NCBI GenBank assembly: GCA_017744715.1
Contig: JAGIAT010000003.1
Span: 62,001 to 126,000 of the forward strand
DNA from: Niabella sp.
Lineage (GTDB): Bacteria > Bacteroidota > Bacteroidia > Chitinophagales > Chitinophagaceae
Length of the DNA stretch: 64,000 bases
Direction: 5' to 3'
Each line of letters starts with the position of its first letter. Position 1 is the first letter of the stretch. Shown in pieces: positions 19,127 through 26,854 of the stretch. Under the pieces are notes generated by a model. It was not told the DNA's origin, did not search any database, and saw only the letters and a program-made list of their open reading frames with translations. The position numbers and the translations under genes are program-made.

Positions 19127-19336
19127 CAATTAGCAGAAATACGGCACAGATACACAAAACAGAACAATGCCCGCAGGATTATTCCCGCAGATCTACACAA
19201 ATCGTCTCGCAGATGGCGCAGAAATACAGCGAAGCCATCAGTGGTTATCAGCGGCAAAATCCGCGCAATTCAGCGGGAAAACCCAACGCGGATGCTGCAA
19301 ATGATCCTGCCTGTTTTTTAAGTACCTTCCGGCCCT

Positions 19337-19654
19337 ATGCAGTTGTTGGTTCATTATTTTTTACATTTTGTTTTCCCGGGTATGCTAGCATATATCTTTT
19401 ACCGGAAAAACTGGCTGAAGACTTACCTGGTATTGATAGCTACCATGCTGGTAGATACAGATCACCTGCTGGCAACCCCTGTATTTGATGCCTGCCGCTG
19501 CAGTATCAATTTCCATCCGCTGCACAGTTACTGGGCCATCGGCATTTATGTTCTTTTATTATGTTTTCGCAGCACGCGGGTCATCGCATTGGGACTGCTG
19601 TTACATATGGGCACCGATGCGCTGGATTGCGTTTTCAGCCGGCTCCATTGTTAG
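19337..19654 (+). CDS. DUF6122-type small membrane protein
   Basis: A 105-residue membrane protein starting MQLLVHYFLHFVFPGMLAYIF. It has three or four hydrophobic segments (about 1-20, 28-48, 67-85, 86-100), the acidic motif MLVDTDHLLATP, HPLHSYWAIGIYVLLL and GLLLHMGTDALDC near the end. The conserved H, D and HxxHS residues resemble LexA-binding/metal-dependent hydrolase-like membrane families (DUF6122), for which no function is established. It stands alone, 210 bases after the metal ATPase gene, and converges with the sulfatase gene. Confidence 0.8.
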   Translation: MQLLVHYFLHFVFPGMLAYIFYRKNWLKTYLVLIATMLVDTDHLLATPVFDACRCSINFHPLHSYWAIGIYVLLLCFRSTRVIALGLLLHMGTDALDCVFSRLHC

Positions 19655-19694
19655 CCGCGTCCGTTGAATACCGCCAATCTGAATAAGCAGGCAA

Positions 19695-21239
19695 CTACTG
19701 TATGGCTTCATCAGGAAACGGCACCGCCTTACCGGTTAATTTTTCAACCGGCATTTGAGCCGAACGTTCTTTTAATGTTTTGCCAAAGATAAGCGCCAGC
19801 TTTTTCACCTGTTCTTTTTCCACCTGCGCCAGGTCCTGCGCTTCCCGCAGGTCTTTTGAAAGATCATAAAGTTCAAAACGCCGGGTGCGCATCCGGTAAA
19901 TCAGTTTCCAATGCTCATAACGCATCGCCGTATGATAATTGATCCCCAGTTTTGCCTCTTCATCGGTACGGATATTGATCCATTTATGGGGATAGTGAAA
20001 AATCAGCGGACGCGCGGCCGGTTGCTGTACGTTTTTTAAAAGCGGTACAAAACTCCGGCCATCTACCTGCTGCACGGTATGCACAGCACCTACCCGTGCC
20101 ATTTCCAGGATGGATGGAAACAAATCCTCGATGATCACCGGGCTGGAGTTTATGGTGCCCCCCCGGGTTACACCCGGCCAATGAACGATCATCGGCTCCC
20201 GTATGCCGCCTTCATAAACGGCACCTTTCCCGGAACGAAGCGGGAAGTTGTGTGTATTGGCAGCCCCTCCCCGCTGATGATGATCCAACCCACCGTTATC
20301 ACTCATAAAGATGACGATCGTATTACCGGCTACACCCTTTTTTTGCAGATAGTCCATAATATCACCCAAACTTTTATCCATGCCTTCCAGTAAACTGGCA
20401 TAGGCCGCCTCTATGCTATCCAAACCGGCATCATAATACTTTTGCACAAAGCGGGGATCGGCCATAATGGGCGTGTGTACAGCATACTGGCACATATTTA
20501 AGTAAAACGGCTCTTTCCGGCGGATGGGGTTTTCCAGGGCCTTCAGCGCTTCCCGGGTCAACGCCTCCGTTAAAAATGTGTGGGTATCATAATACTCCTC
20601 CAGATCCGGAACGGCCTGCATCTGCGCCTTTCCCGGCATATTACCATAACGCTGTTCCGACAAATAGCTTTGGGGATGTCCGCCCGCATGTCCGGAAATA
20701 TTGACCATAAAGCCCAGGTTATACGGGTTAGCCCCCGGTGTACCGGCAGCCCCCCAATGCGCCTTGCCCACCTGTATGGTATAATACCCGGCCTCTTTCA
20801 GTAATTGTGGAAATGGAGTTGCATAAGCCGTATGCCCGATATCCGGAGTATTGCTTAACCCGCTCCGGTTCCAGCCCAACGGCGCAAACTGTTGATCACC
20901 CACATCCGCATCCGTATCCCTGTCCGGCGATGTCCAGTTGGTGATCCGGCTGCGGGCAGCGTTCATCCCCGTTAGCATGCTGGTGCGCGATGGGGTGCAA
21001 ACCGGCTGGGCATACGCATTGGTAAACTTTACACCGCTTGCGGCAAGCCGTTCCATATGGGGTGTATGATACCGCCGGTTCAACGGCATTACACTGTCTG
21101 CAAATGGGACCGATGTATCCATCCATCCCATGTCGTCTACCAAAAACACAATAATATTCGGCCGCGCGTTCTTTTGAGCCAGGCTGTATTGTCCAAACAG
21201 GAACATCAACAACAGCAGGATGATCTTTTTTCTTTGCAT
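19695..21239 (-). CDS. Secreted type I sulfatase
   Basis: A 514-residue sulfatase. The ATG at 21239 begins MQRKKIILLLLMFLFGQYSLAQ, a clear signal peptide; the frame is open further upstream, but those residues are not signal-like. PNIIVFLVDDMGW supplies the metal-binding Asp pair, and VCTPSRTSMLTG holds the Cys near residue 81 that would be oxidised to formylglycine (C-x-P-S-R). FMSDNGG adds the second Asp/Asn metal site and SGKGAVYEGGIREP the conserved Lys-containing loop. It probably hydrolyses a sulfated glycan or small sulfate ester in the periplasm. No maturase or glycan-uptake genes are adjacent, so the substrate cannot be inferred. Confidence 0.93.
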   Translation of the reverse strand: MQRKKIILLLLMFLFGQYSLAQKNARPNIIVFLVDDMGWMDTSVPFADSVMPLNRRYHTPHMERLAASGVKFTNAYAQPVCTPSRTSMLTGMNAARSRITNWTSPDRDTDADVGDQQFAPLGWNRSGLSNTPDIGHTAYATPFPQLLKEAGYYTIQVGKAHWGAAGTPGANPYNLGFMVNISGHAGGHPQSYLSEQRYGNMPGKAQMQAVPDLEEYYDTHTFLTEALTREALKALENPIRRKEPFYLNMCQYAVHTPIMADPRFVQKYYDAGLDSIEAAYASLLEGMDKSLGDIMDYLQKKGVAGNTIVIFMSDNGGLDHHQRGGAANTHNFPLRSGKGAVYEGGIREPMIVHWPGVTRGGTINSSPVIIEDLFPSILEMARVGAVHTVQQVDGRSFVPLLKNVQQPAARPLIFHYPHKWINIRTDEEAKLGINYHTAMRYEHWKLIYRMRTRRFELYDLSKDLREAQDLAQVEKEQVKKLALIFGKTLKERSAQMPVEKLTGKAVPFPDEAIQ

Positions 21240-21620
21240 ATCGTTTATTATATCGCTGCCCGGATATATATCCGTACAAGCAGTACAGGTTTCAGGGATC
21301 AAGATACAAACTGCTGCGGGAATTGTACCCGTTTATTTTTAAATGGCAAAGGACGTTCTTCCTTGTTGATTTTGTGTTCCTGTTGCGGTGGTCACCGGGT
21401 ATTATCCGGCTTTTATGTTCAGTATGCCGCGCCCTTCCAGGAGACGTGGAAGAAATATGCCCAGCAGGGCACTGAGAAAAGGAACCGGCCCCCTGCAATA
21501 GCGTATAAAAGTTCCCGTTGTTATTTCGATGTATTTAATATCCGGTTTTATACAAAACCCGGGGCCGTTTTTAGCGACGTTCGTTCTTGTCTGAACCAAG
21601 GAAAACGGCCATTCATCGAA

Positions 21621-21640
21621 TACTGCTGTTAACAGCAGTA
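21621..21640. promoter_or_regulatory. Perfect 20-bp palindrome upstream of the candidate small RNA
   Basis: TACTGCTGTTAACAGCAGTA is its own reverse complement over 20 bases. It ends 19 bases before the TATTTTTG box at 21660-21667, i.e. exactly at the -33 position, so it could be a repressor site or a factor-independent hairpin. The second copy of the small RNA (31595) lacks it. Confidence 0.5.
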
Positions 21641-21659
21641 CAATACGATTTACGCTAAC

Positions 21660-21667
21660 TATTTTTG
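21660..21667 (+). promoter_or_regulatory. Candidate -7 box of small RNA copy 1
   Basis: TATTTTTG fits TAnnTTTG and is followed, four bases later, by GGTTTAGAGGG. Copy 2 at 31595 has TACTTTTA at the same four-base spacing. The conserved spacing supports a real promoter and a start at the GG. Confidence 0.5.
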
Positions 21668-21671
21668 TGAT

Positions 21672-21735
21672 GGTTTAGAGGGCTAAGAGTGGGTTGCGTA
21701 ATCTTTCCAGACCAACGTATTCCCCTCTTTTTTTA
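21672..21735 (+). ncRNA. Candidate small RNA, copy 1 of the GTTTAGAGGGCT family
   Basis: A roughly 64-base intergenic element starting GGTTTAGAGGGCTAAGAG. The 5' arm AAGAG(T)GGG pairs with CCCCTCTT, followed by a run of seven T, so it ends like an intrinsic terminator. Inside, TGCGT pairs with ACGTA, and TCT pairs with AGA around TTCC. Copy 2 (31595-31659) shares most bases and keeps the outer stem. A third locus on the minus strand (39885-39945) keeps the 5' block and replaces the hairpin. It lies between the sulfatase start and a small Lys-rich protein. Function unknown; a terminator shared by unrelated genes is the alternative. Confidence 0.5.
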
Positions 21736-21777
21736 TTTATCAAAAGCAGGCTGCTTCGAATAAAGCAGCGGCCATCG

Positions 21778-21957
21778 TTACGAGTCCTTCTTTTTTTTCT
21801 TTTTCGGTTTCTCAGACTCGGATACGTCAAATATTTTTTCCAACCCGCGGGTAGGCGTTGATACAGGACCCTTCATTTCTTCCTGGGGGTCCGTTTTATG
21901 CAGGGTTTCCGGATCCGGCTTGATGGCCGGCTTTTCTTCGGTCTTTTTTTTTGCCAT
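21778..21957 (-). CDS. Small Lys/Glu-rich protein
   Basis: A 59-residue highly charged protein starting MAKKKTEEKPAIKPD and ending EKPKKKKKKDS. It has no cysteine and no membrane segment and is probably disordered. The start at 21957 is chosen over an ATG two codons upstream because it gives MAKKK. Small basic proteins of this kind are common beside the DUF6496 histone-like genes; here such a gene starts 177 bases away in the opposite direction. It may be a nucleic-acid-associated protein, but nothing in the sequence proves it. Confidence 0.55.
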   Translation of the reverse strand: MAKKKTEEKPAIKPDPETLHKTDPQEEMKGPVSTPTRGLEKIFDVSESEKPKKKKKKDS

Positions 21958-22133
21958 ATGCATTCAATTTTAAAAACAATACTGTTCCTGAACTAACACA
22001 AATTACCGGCCAGCTTTGTACATCATCCGCATTCGGCTCAGTCTGCTCCGGGTGTTCATTGCGTTCATTGGTATATAAATTGTATCGTATACATCATAAC
22101 CTGTTTTTTTTACACCTTTTAAATAAACATCCC

Positions 22134-22637
22134 ATGCCTCAGAAAGAAACGATCCGCAAGGCTCAGCAAGATAAAAGAGCAGGCAAATCCCCTACCACAC
22201 AGGCCGGCGAATTTGTACATGAAACAATAAAAAAAATCCGTAGGGGTGTACACGGCGCCCGCTCCGCCAGGCAGGCGATTGCCATCGGTTTATCCGAAGC
22301 AAGAAGAGCCGGTGTAGACCTGAAACCGCCCAAAAAAGGCACCGTATCCGAAAAAACAAGAAAAAGTGCCGCCAGTGCGTATAAAAAAGGACAGGCGCAT
22401 GAGCCGGTATCGCCCTCCCGTTCAGCAGCAAGGAAAAAAGCGCTGAAAAAAGAAAGCACAGCGGCAGCTTCTCATAAGGCGCTGTCGCAACAAGCAGGCA
22501 CTGCAGCCCGTAAACGTTCCGCTGCATCCCGTTCTGCGGCAGCAAAAAAAGCCGCCGAAACAAAAGGACCTGAAGAACGCTCCAGGGCCGCCCGCAAAGC
22601 AGCCAGAACAAGAGCCCGGCACGCCCGGGAATCCTGA
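22134..22637 (+). CDS. DUF6496 protein with histone H1-like Lys/Ala-rich tail
   Basis: A 167-residue basic protein. The N-terminal half carries the DUF6496 pattern: SPTTQAGEFVHETIKKIRRG, then GARSARQAIAIGLSEARRAG. The C-terminal half is rich in Ala, Lys, Arg and Ser (AARKRSAASRSAAAKKAAE and similar), like histone H1 tails. The start at 22134 gives MPQKETIRKAQQ, the usual family beginning. The frame is open upstream to 21951 but without family-like sequence. A DNA-binding or nucleoid role is suggested by composition; the family has no proven function. Confidence 0.85.
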   Translation: MPQKETIRKAQQDKRAGKSPTTQAGEFVHETIKKIRRGVHGARSARQAIAIGLSEARRAGVDLKPPKKGTVSEKTRKSAASAYKKGQAHEPVSPSRSAARKKALKKESTAAASHKALSQQAGTAARKRSAASRSAAAKKAAETKGPEERSRAARKAARTRARHARES

Positions 22638-22780
22638 CCGATACCATTGCTTTCCGTGCCGGCTTCACAGAAAACAATGCGTACTGTAGAAATGCTTCTA
22701 CAAAGCGGGGACTTTCTACTGCATGCTGTTTTTCCCGGATGCCGGTTAGGCAGGCGCCACCTTCCGTGTACAAAAAAATA

Positions 22781-22802
22781 GACCCCTGTGGAAACAGGGG
22801 TC
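22781..22802 (-). terminator. Strong stem-loop terminator without an obvious gene
   Basis: GACCCCTGT (22781-22789) pairs with ACAGGGGTC (22794-22802) around a GGAA loop. On the minus strand the stem is followed by TATTTTTTT, a good intrinsic terminator. No protein gene reads into it from the right on the minus strand; the next minus-strand gene starts at 23747 and is separated from it by a plus-strand gene. It may end an unannotated small RNA transcribed leftwards from about 22900, or act as a stem upstream of a plus-strand leader. Confidence 0.6.
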
Positions 22803-23001
22803 GCAACCAAAACTAACTGCTTATGAGAAAATTAATTATCTTATTTTAATATTCCATTAAATTCAATCTTGTATCCTATAAACGCCGGCACAAATCGATT
22901 ATTGTGCAGTAAAAGCCATTTTTAGAAAATTTTTACATTCCGCTATAAATTCCTGACAGATATCAACTAAAAATCCGGAATTTTGCGGCCGATTATCTGA
23001 T
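22803..23001. other. AT-rich intergenic DNA without recognised gene
   Basis: Contains a possible very short plus-strand leader (ATG at 22824, eight codons, MRKLIILF) and a TTCCGG-type block near 22970 (AATCCGGAATTTTGC). Nothing here can be assigned with confidence. Confidence 0.3.
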
Positions 23002-23247
23002 ATGGAGCATTTTTTTGAATTACCGGTGCAGTATAAAAGTGAGGAGTTGCTGTTGAAGGGCCGGCTGGTGACATTTGCCTATTCTTACAAGTTTTATGTG
23101 GTGGTGAACGGGCATGAGTTAACCTTTGAACGGGACGACGAGCAGGCGTTTCGCGTACTGAACGAAAGCACCGGTGGCCATCCGCAAATTGACCCGGAGC
23201 TGGTAGAACAGATCGTGGCGGTGCTGAATAAATTACAGTCGGTTTAA
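23002..23247 (+). CDS. Small conserved-looking protein of unknown function
   Basis: An 81-residue soluble protein: MEHFFELPVQYKSEELLLKG, a beta-rich centre with YSYKFYVVVNGHELTFERDD, and a C-terminal helix ELVEQIVAVLNKLQSV. No motif is recognised. Composition, codon use and the absence of any competing frame suggest a real gene. It stands alone between a minus-strand terminator and a minus-strand Ada-like gene. Confidence 0.7.
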   Translation: MEHFFELPVQYKSEELLLKGRLVTFAYSYKFYVVVNGHELTFERDDEQAFRVLNESTGGHPQIDPELVEQIVAVLNKLQSV

Positions 23248-23477
23248 ACAGATGTAATGCAACAACTTCCCGTCTGACAGGCATGATTGCTTTATTGTCC
23301 GGGCTTTAGTGCACAGGTGCAGCATCCTTCCTGCCTGTGCGGGCACACGCGCTTCAATACAATGGAACATCATTCCCCCCTCAAAGCGTTTTGCAAAGTT
23401 TCTCATTCACCGGAAGCGCTGCCGACCCTGTTCGGCATGTAACGATGGCCCCGTTAAATTCGAAATGATGACAACAA

Positions 23478-23747
23478 TTATTGCATGGCCTGCGTCGCCT
23501 TCCATGCTTTATATTGCTCCGGAAGGCAGCGGCCGCAGGGCCGGTACCCGCAGGCCAATGCCTCGGCCTCATCTGCAAAAAAGACCCGGTTGGCTACGTT
23601 CATTTTTTTACCCGATGCGCAGCTCAGCAGCCCGTAGATCCGGGCTTTTTTATATCCTCCCAGTTGAATGTTTCCTTTTCGGATCAACAAACGGGTTTGA
23701 ATGCCCCGCTCCGCTGTGTTCCTTCCCAGATCTTTATGATACAACAT
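23478..23747 (-). CDS. Stand-alone Ada-type zinc-binding domain protein
   Basis: An 89-residue protein with the N-terminal domain of Ada: Cys in LLSCASGKK, then FFADEAEALACGYRPCGRCLPEQ, giving four Zn-ligand Cys in the usual spacing. In Ada this domain repairs DNA methylphosphotriesters by methyl transfer to a Cys. Here it is alone, with no AraC or alkyltransferase part, so it may be a repair or sensing module. It follows the 2OG oxygenase gene on the same strand by about 70 bases; AlkB-like pairing is tempting, but that oxygenase is not AlkB-like. Confidence 0.85.
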   Translation of the reverse strand: MLYHKDLGRNTAERGIQTRLLIRKGNIQLGGYKKARIYGLLSCASGKKMNVANRVFFADEAEALACGYRPCGRCLPEQYKAWKATQAMQ

Positions 23748-23818
23748 GCGCGTTGTTTGAATGATTACCGGGTATCAGGTGCTTCCCGGAAGGCCGTATC
23801 CATTGCCCGCCGAAACAT

Positions 23819-24544
23819 TCAGCTAAGGCCATCGTGAAAGATGATGCCCAGGCTGTACCGGTTGCCGCTGTGCAGCGGACTTACACCATGCTTCATATGT
23901 ACCCGGTAATACCCGTTGGATCCTTTTACCGGGCGAAAGCTGGTCGTAAAAATGAGCATATTGCCCTGATCCGGCTTTAACACATTTGCCCTGGACTGTG
24001 CCCGCGGTATCTGTTCGGTGATCACAAACTCGCCACCGGTATAATCGGCTCCGGGCCGGTTTAACATCAACACCAGCTGCATGGGAAAATAAACGGCTCC
24101 GTACAGATCCTGGTGCAGGGTATTAAAGCCCCCTGCCCCGTACTTTAAGATGAGCACGGTGGGTTGCTCCTGGCCCTGTTGCCGGCAAAGCGCCTTCATT
24201 TCCGGATGCGTAGCCGGAAACCGTGTCTCCAGCGCCAGTTCATGCATCCATTGATTGGCCACCGGTACAATTTCAGTATATACCTGCTCCCGGAAAGCAG
24301 TGATCAATTCCGGCAGCGGGTATCGAAAATATTTATATTCCCCCCGGCCAAAGCGATAACGTTCCATTTGGATCGTTTTGCGGTAAGCAGCTTCCGTTTC
24401 ATAGCCTGCGATCAGCGCAGCACATTCTTCGTTTGTTAATACATCCTTTACAACTGCAAACCCATTGTTGTGCAATGTTGCAGTAATCGATGGCCAGTCT
24501 TTTGCGGCCAGTCGCGTTCCGATACGTTCCATCATACTGTTCAT
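23819..24544 (-). CDS. 2-oxoglutarate/Fe(II)-dependent oxygenase
   Basis: A 241-residue protein from the ATG at 24544 (MNSMMERIG); the frame is open to 24622, so the start is uncertain. Metal ligands are visible as HxD in NTLHQDLYGAVYFP and a distal His in VHMKHGVSP, with Arg for 2-oxoglutarate in SGNRYSLGI. The N-terminal part GFAVVKDVLTNEECAALIAGYE is typical of prolyl 4-hydroxylase-like oxygenases. It would hydroxylate a protein or small-molecule substrate. It lies 175 bases downstream of the TetX-like monooxygenase on the same strand. Confidence 0.85.
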   Translation of the reverse strand: MNSMMERIGTRLAAKDWPSITATLHNNGFAVVKDVLTNEECAALIAGYETEAAYRKTIQMERYRFGRGEYKYFRYPLPELITAFREQVYTEIVPVANQWMHELALETRFPATHPEMKALCRQQGQEQPTVLILKYGAGGFNTLHQDLYGAVYFPMQLVLMLNRPGADYTGGEFVITEQIPRAQSRANVLKPDQGNMLIFTTSFRPVKGSNGYYRVHMKHGVSPLHSGNRYSLGIIFHDGLS

Positions 24545-24719
24545 GCTGTAAAGATCGCCCGGCAGCAAAAAGGATAAAACCCGGAACTTGCGCTTTTTGA
24601 AGCCGCCGGAAGTATTGCACACCGGTCATGGACGCAATACGTTCCCTGCATCGCCAACGCAGCAGTCAGCAAACCTGCGCTGTGAATTTGGCAGCAGGCC
24701 GGGTAACCGGCCCCTATGC

Positions 24720-25868
24720 TTATTGCCCGCTCATCATTGCCACCATTTGTTCCAGCGCGTCCTTCGCATGCAGCATTTCGGTATTGGCCAGCGTAAACCG
24801 GGTAACTTCTGAAGCCCTTTTCAGCATGCCGTTTTCATAATGGGCTATGGCTTCCTGAAGGCGCACAAAGTTGGAGCCGGTTATACAAGCAGACAGTTCA
24901 AAAGCATCCTGCATTGCCATATTCACCCCTTCGCCCGCATAGGGGGGCATCCGGTGCGCGGCATCACCCAGCATGGTCACATTGGGCCGTGCGTTCCAAC
25001 GCTGATCCAACGGAAAATGATACTGCGGTCTTGGTATGAACCCCGCATTACCGTTTGTAAACAGCTCCAGCCAAACCTTATTCCACGAGCCGTAGGCCGT
25101 TTTGAACCAGTTAAAGACCTGTGTACGGTTACTAAAATCAACACCGCATTCCTGCACCCAGGTTTCCGGCACCTTACAGCCGGTGTAAAAAGACAAACTA
25201 CCTTCCCCTTTTGTGCTAAGGATCAGCGATTGTTCATTGCCGAAAGCAAAGATCTTTCCGCCCTTCACCAGTGCCCAGAGATCGGGTGCATGTTGCTCCG
25301 CGTGGTATACCTGGCCTTCCACAATGGTTACGCCGGAGTAGATGGGCGCAATTTCAGTGATATAAGAACGGATCTTTGAGTGGGCACCGTCGGCCCCGAT
25401 CACAAGGTCTGCATATACGGTGGCTCCGTTTTTGAAATACAATCGCCAGCCATCCTTTTCTTCCTCCATCGAAACAAAATGCCGATCCCATACAACGGTG
25501 CCGGGTGCCAGTGACTGCAACAGCAGGTTGCGCAAGGGAGCCCGGTCTATTTCGGGGCGACTTTCCGTATACCCCGTTCCGGTAGCATGATCGTCTGAAT
25601 AAATCTCAGCCTGTGCATCCACTACCCTTACCTTACCGGCGTCCGGGCGATAATGCGCATAGAACGCTTCCATTAAACCAGCGCGCCGAAGTGCTTCCAG
25701 GCCCGACTCCGCATGCAGATCAAGTGTTGCCCCCTGCACGCGGACAGCTTCATTTACATCCCGTTCAAACACCTGTACATCCGCGCCCTGCAATTGCAAA
25801 AGCCGGGCAAGGGTAAGCCCCCCGGGGCCACCGCCTACTATGGCGATTTTTTTATTTAGAAATAACAT
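24720..25868 (-). CDS. TetX-like FAD-dependent monooxygenase
   Basis: A 382-residue class A flavoprotein monooxygenase. FAD-binding motifs are GGGPGGL (about 12-18) with the acidic FERD, the EIDR and R residues in the middle, LVIGADGAHSKIR (DG motif, about residue 163) and GDAAHRMPPYAGEGVN (GD motif, about 297). Stretches such as GATLDLHAESGLEALRRAGL and LQSLAPGTVVWDR closely resemble TetX. Members of this family hydroxylate tetracyclines or other small molecules; the sequence alone does not tell whether tetracyclines are substrates. An AraC regulator gene lies 29 bases upstream, and the 2OG oxygenase follows downstream. Confidence 0.85.
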   Translation of the reverse strand: MLFLNKKIAIVGGGPGGLTLARLLQLQGADVQVFERDVNEAVRVQGATLDLHAESGLEALRRAGLMEAFYAHYRPDAGKVRVVDAQAEIYSDDHATGTGYTESRPEIDRAPLRNLLLQSLAPGTVVWDRHFVSMEEEKDGWRLYFKNGATVYADLVIGADGAHSKIRSYITEIAPIYSGVTIVEGQVYHAEQHAPDLWALVKGGKIFAFGNEQSLILSTKGEGSLSFYTGCKVPETWVQECGVDFSNRTQVFNWFKTAYGSWNKVWLELFTNGNAGFIPRPQYHFPLDQRWNARPNVTMLGDAAHRMPPYAGEGVNMAMQDAFELSACITGSNFVRLQEAIAHYENGMLKRASEVTRFTLANTEMLHAKDALEQMVAMMSGQ

Positions 25869-25897
25869 ACCGGATACTTTTATTTTATGGCGTAAAA

Positions 25898-26653
25898 TTA
25901 TTCAGTACCAAGCGTTGTAAATTGTATAAATCGGTCGTTTTGATTCCGGCTCAGTTCCTTTGGCAGCACACCGGAGCGCTTTTTTACCTCCCTGATAAAA
26001 TGCGACTGATCTGCAAAGTTTTCCTCCGGAAACAATTTACCGGCCTTGAGGTGCTGAAAGGAAGCGCGGAACCGGAGGATACTGCAGTATGCTTTTAATG
26101 AGAGTCCAAATTGCTGCTGAAAATAACGGTTGATCTGCCGGCTGCTCCAGAACACGCTTTCCGAAAGCGCTTTTACGGAAACAGCTCCTTTGGTACGATA
26201 GATCAGCCGGAAAAGCTCCAGCTTCCTGTTATCCATCCGGAGCGGCAATGCCGACCGGATCTTTTCTGCAGCCCTTTTGCAAAATTGTTCCAGATCCTCC
26301 AGGTCTGCAGCATTAAAGCCCCAGAAGCCCGCGGGCAAAAAAGCCGCCGTATTCAGCAGCGGGGAAACAGACTGATGAAAAACATATTCCGCCGCCGGCA
26401 GTTTGAAACTGATGGCGCACATTTTTATGCCGGCCGCAATCATCACGTTATCGGGCAGGGTACCAATTCCCAATAAGGTCACGTGAAAGGGTGCTGTTAT
26501 GGACTGCGCAAGAATGCAATCAATCCGGCCATCGGGCAAAATGACCACTTCCTTTGCAGCACCGGACCTGTTTTCCAGGTGCCAAAAGCCTTCTACAAAA
26601 TCGGCGAGTGACGGATCCGGCGCCATCCATTCGTATGCTACATCTTTACTCAC
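25898..26653 (-). CDS. AraC-family transcriptional regulator
   Basis: A 251-residue regulator. The N-terminal region (about 1-140, DFVEGFWHLENR, PDGRIDCILAQ) is of the type often seen in Bacteroidota AraC proteins (DUF6597-like). The C-terminal domain contains VSVKALSESVFWSSRQINRYFQ and a second helix-turn-helix ending SHFIREVKKRSGVLPKE. It lies 29 bases upstream of the TetX-like gene and is divergent from the two-SDR operon, from which it is separated by about 200 bases carrying direct repeats. It probably controls one or both. Confidence 0.9.
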   Translation of the reverse strand: MSKDVAYEWMAPDPSLADFVEGFWHLENRSGAAKEVVILPDGRIDCILAQSITAPFHVTLLGIGTLPDNVMIAAGIKMCAISFKLPAAEYVFHQSVSPLLNTAAFLPAGFWGFNAADLEDLEQFCKRAAEKIRSALPLRMDNRKLELFRLIYRTKGAVSVKALSESVFWSSRQINRYFQQQFGLSLKAYCSILRFRASFQHLKAGKLFPEENFADQSHFIREVKKRSGVLPKELSRNQNDRFIQFTTLGTE

Positions 26654-26752
26654 GGTTTTTTAATACTTGACCATAGAAATGCACCCGGTATTATTGAACC
26701 GGCATACAAATGTAAAAATGCAAAGAAACACCGGAATTCCGGGTTGCGATTA

Positions 26753-26842
26753 TTCAACAACATGCCGGTCTTTTAAACAAAGCAAAATAGGACTTTTCAA
26801 CAAAATGTCGGGGCATACGGTGATGTAGTTTTGTTTCAACAA
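26753..26842 (+). repeat. Direct repeats TTCAACAA(a/c)ATG(c/t)CGG in the AraC/SDR intergenic region
   Basis: TTCAACAACATGCCGG at 26753-26768 is repeated as TTCAACAAAATGTCGG at 26796-26811, and the half TTCAACAA recurs at 26835-26842. Spacings of 43 and 39 bases are near four helical turns, placing them on one face. This fits operator sites for the divergently encoded AraC regulator. Confidence 0.45.
26826..26833 (+). promoter_or_regulatory. Candidate -7 box of the SDR operon
   Basis: TAGTTTTG fits TAnnTTTG and lies 22 bases before the ATG at 26855. It sits between the second and third TTCAACAA repeats. No clear -33 TTTG is visible, which would fit an activator-dependent promoter. Confidence 0.5.
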
Positions 26843-26854
26843 AAAATAAAAGAT

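Noticed and set aside
19127..19336. CGCAGAT-like words between the metal ATPase gene and the DUF6122 gene
   Set aside because: Short, degenerate and without fixed spacing; a decayed repeat at most, not worth a feature.
21672..21735. Resemblance of the hairpin (GGAA loop on the minus strand, GCAGCC nearby in copy 2) to the SRP RNA tip
   Set aside because: The characteristic 5' side of the SRP symmetric loop is missing, the element occurs in two diverged copies and it is too short; not SRP RNA.
23478..24544. AlkB-type DNA repair pair (Ada-like domain plus 2OG oxygenase)
   Set aside because: The oxygenase has a prolyl-hydroxylase-like N-terminus and no AlkB nucleotide-recognition signature; adjacency alone is weak.
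24720..25868. Calling the flavoenzyme a tetracycline-resistance gene
   Set aside because: Family resemblance does not prove substrate; only 'TetX-like monooxygenase' is supported.
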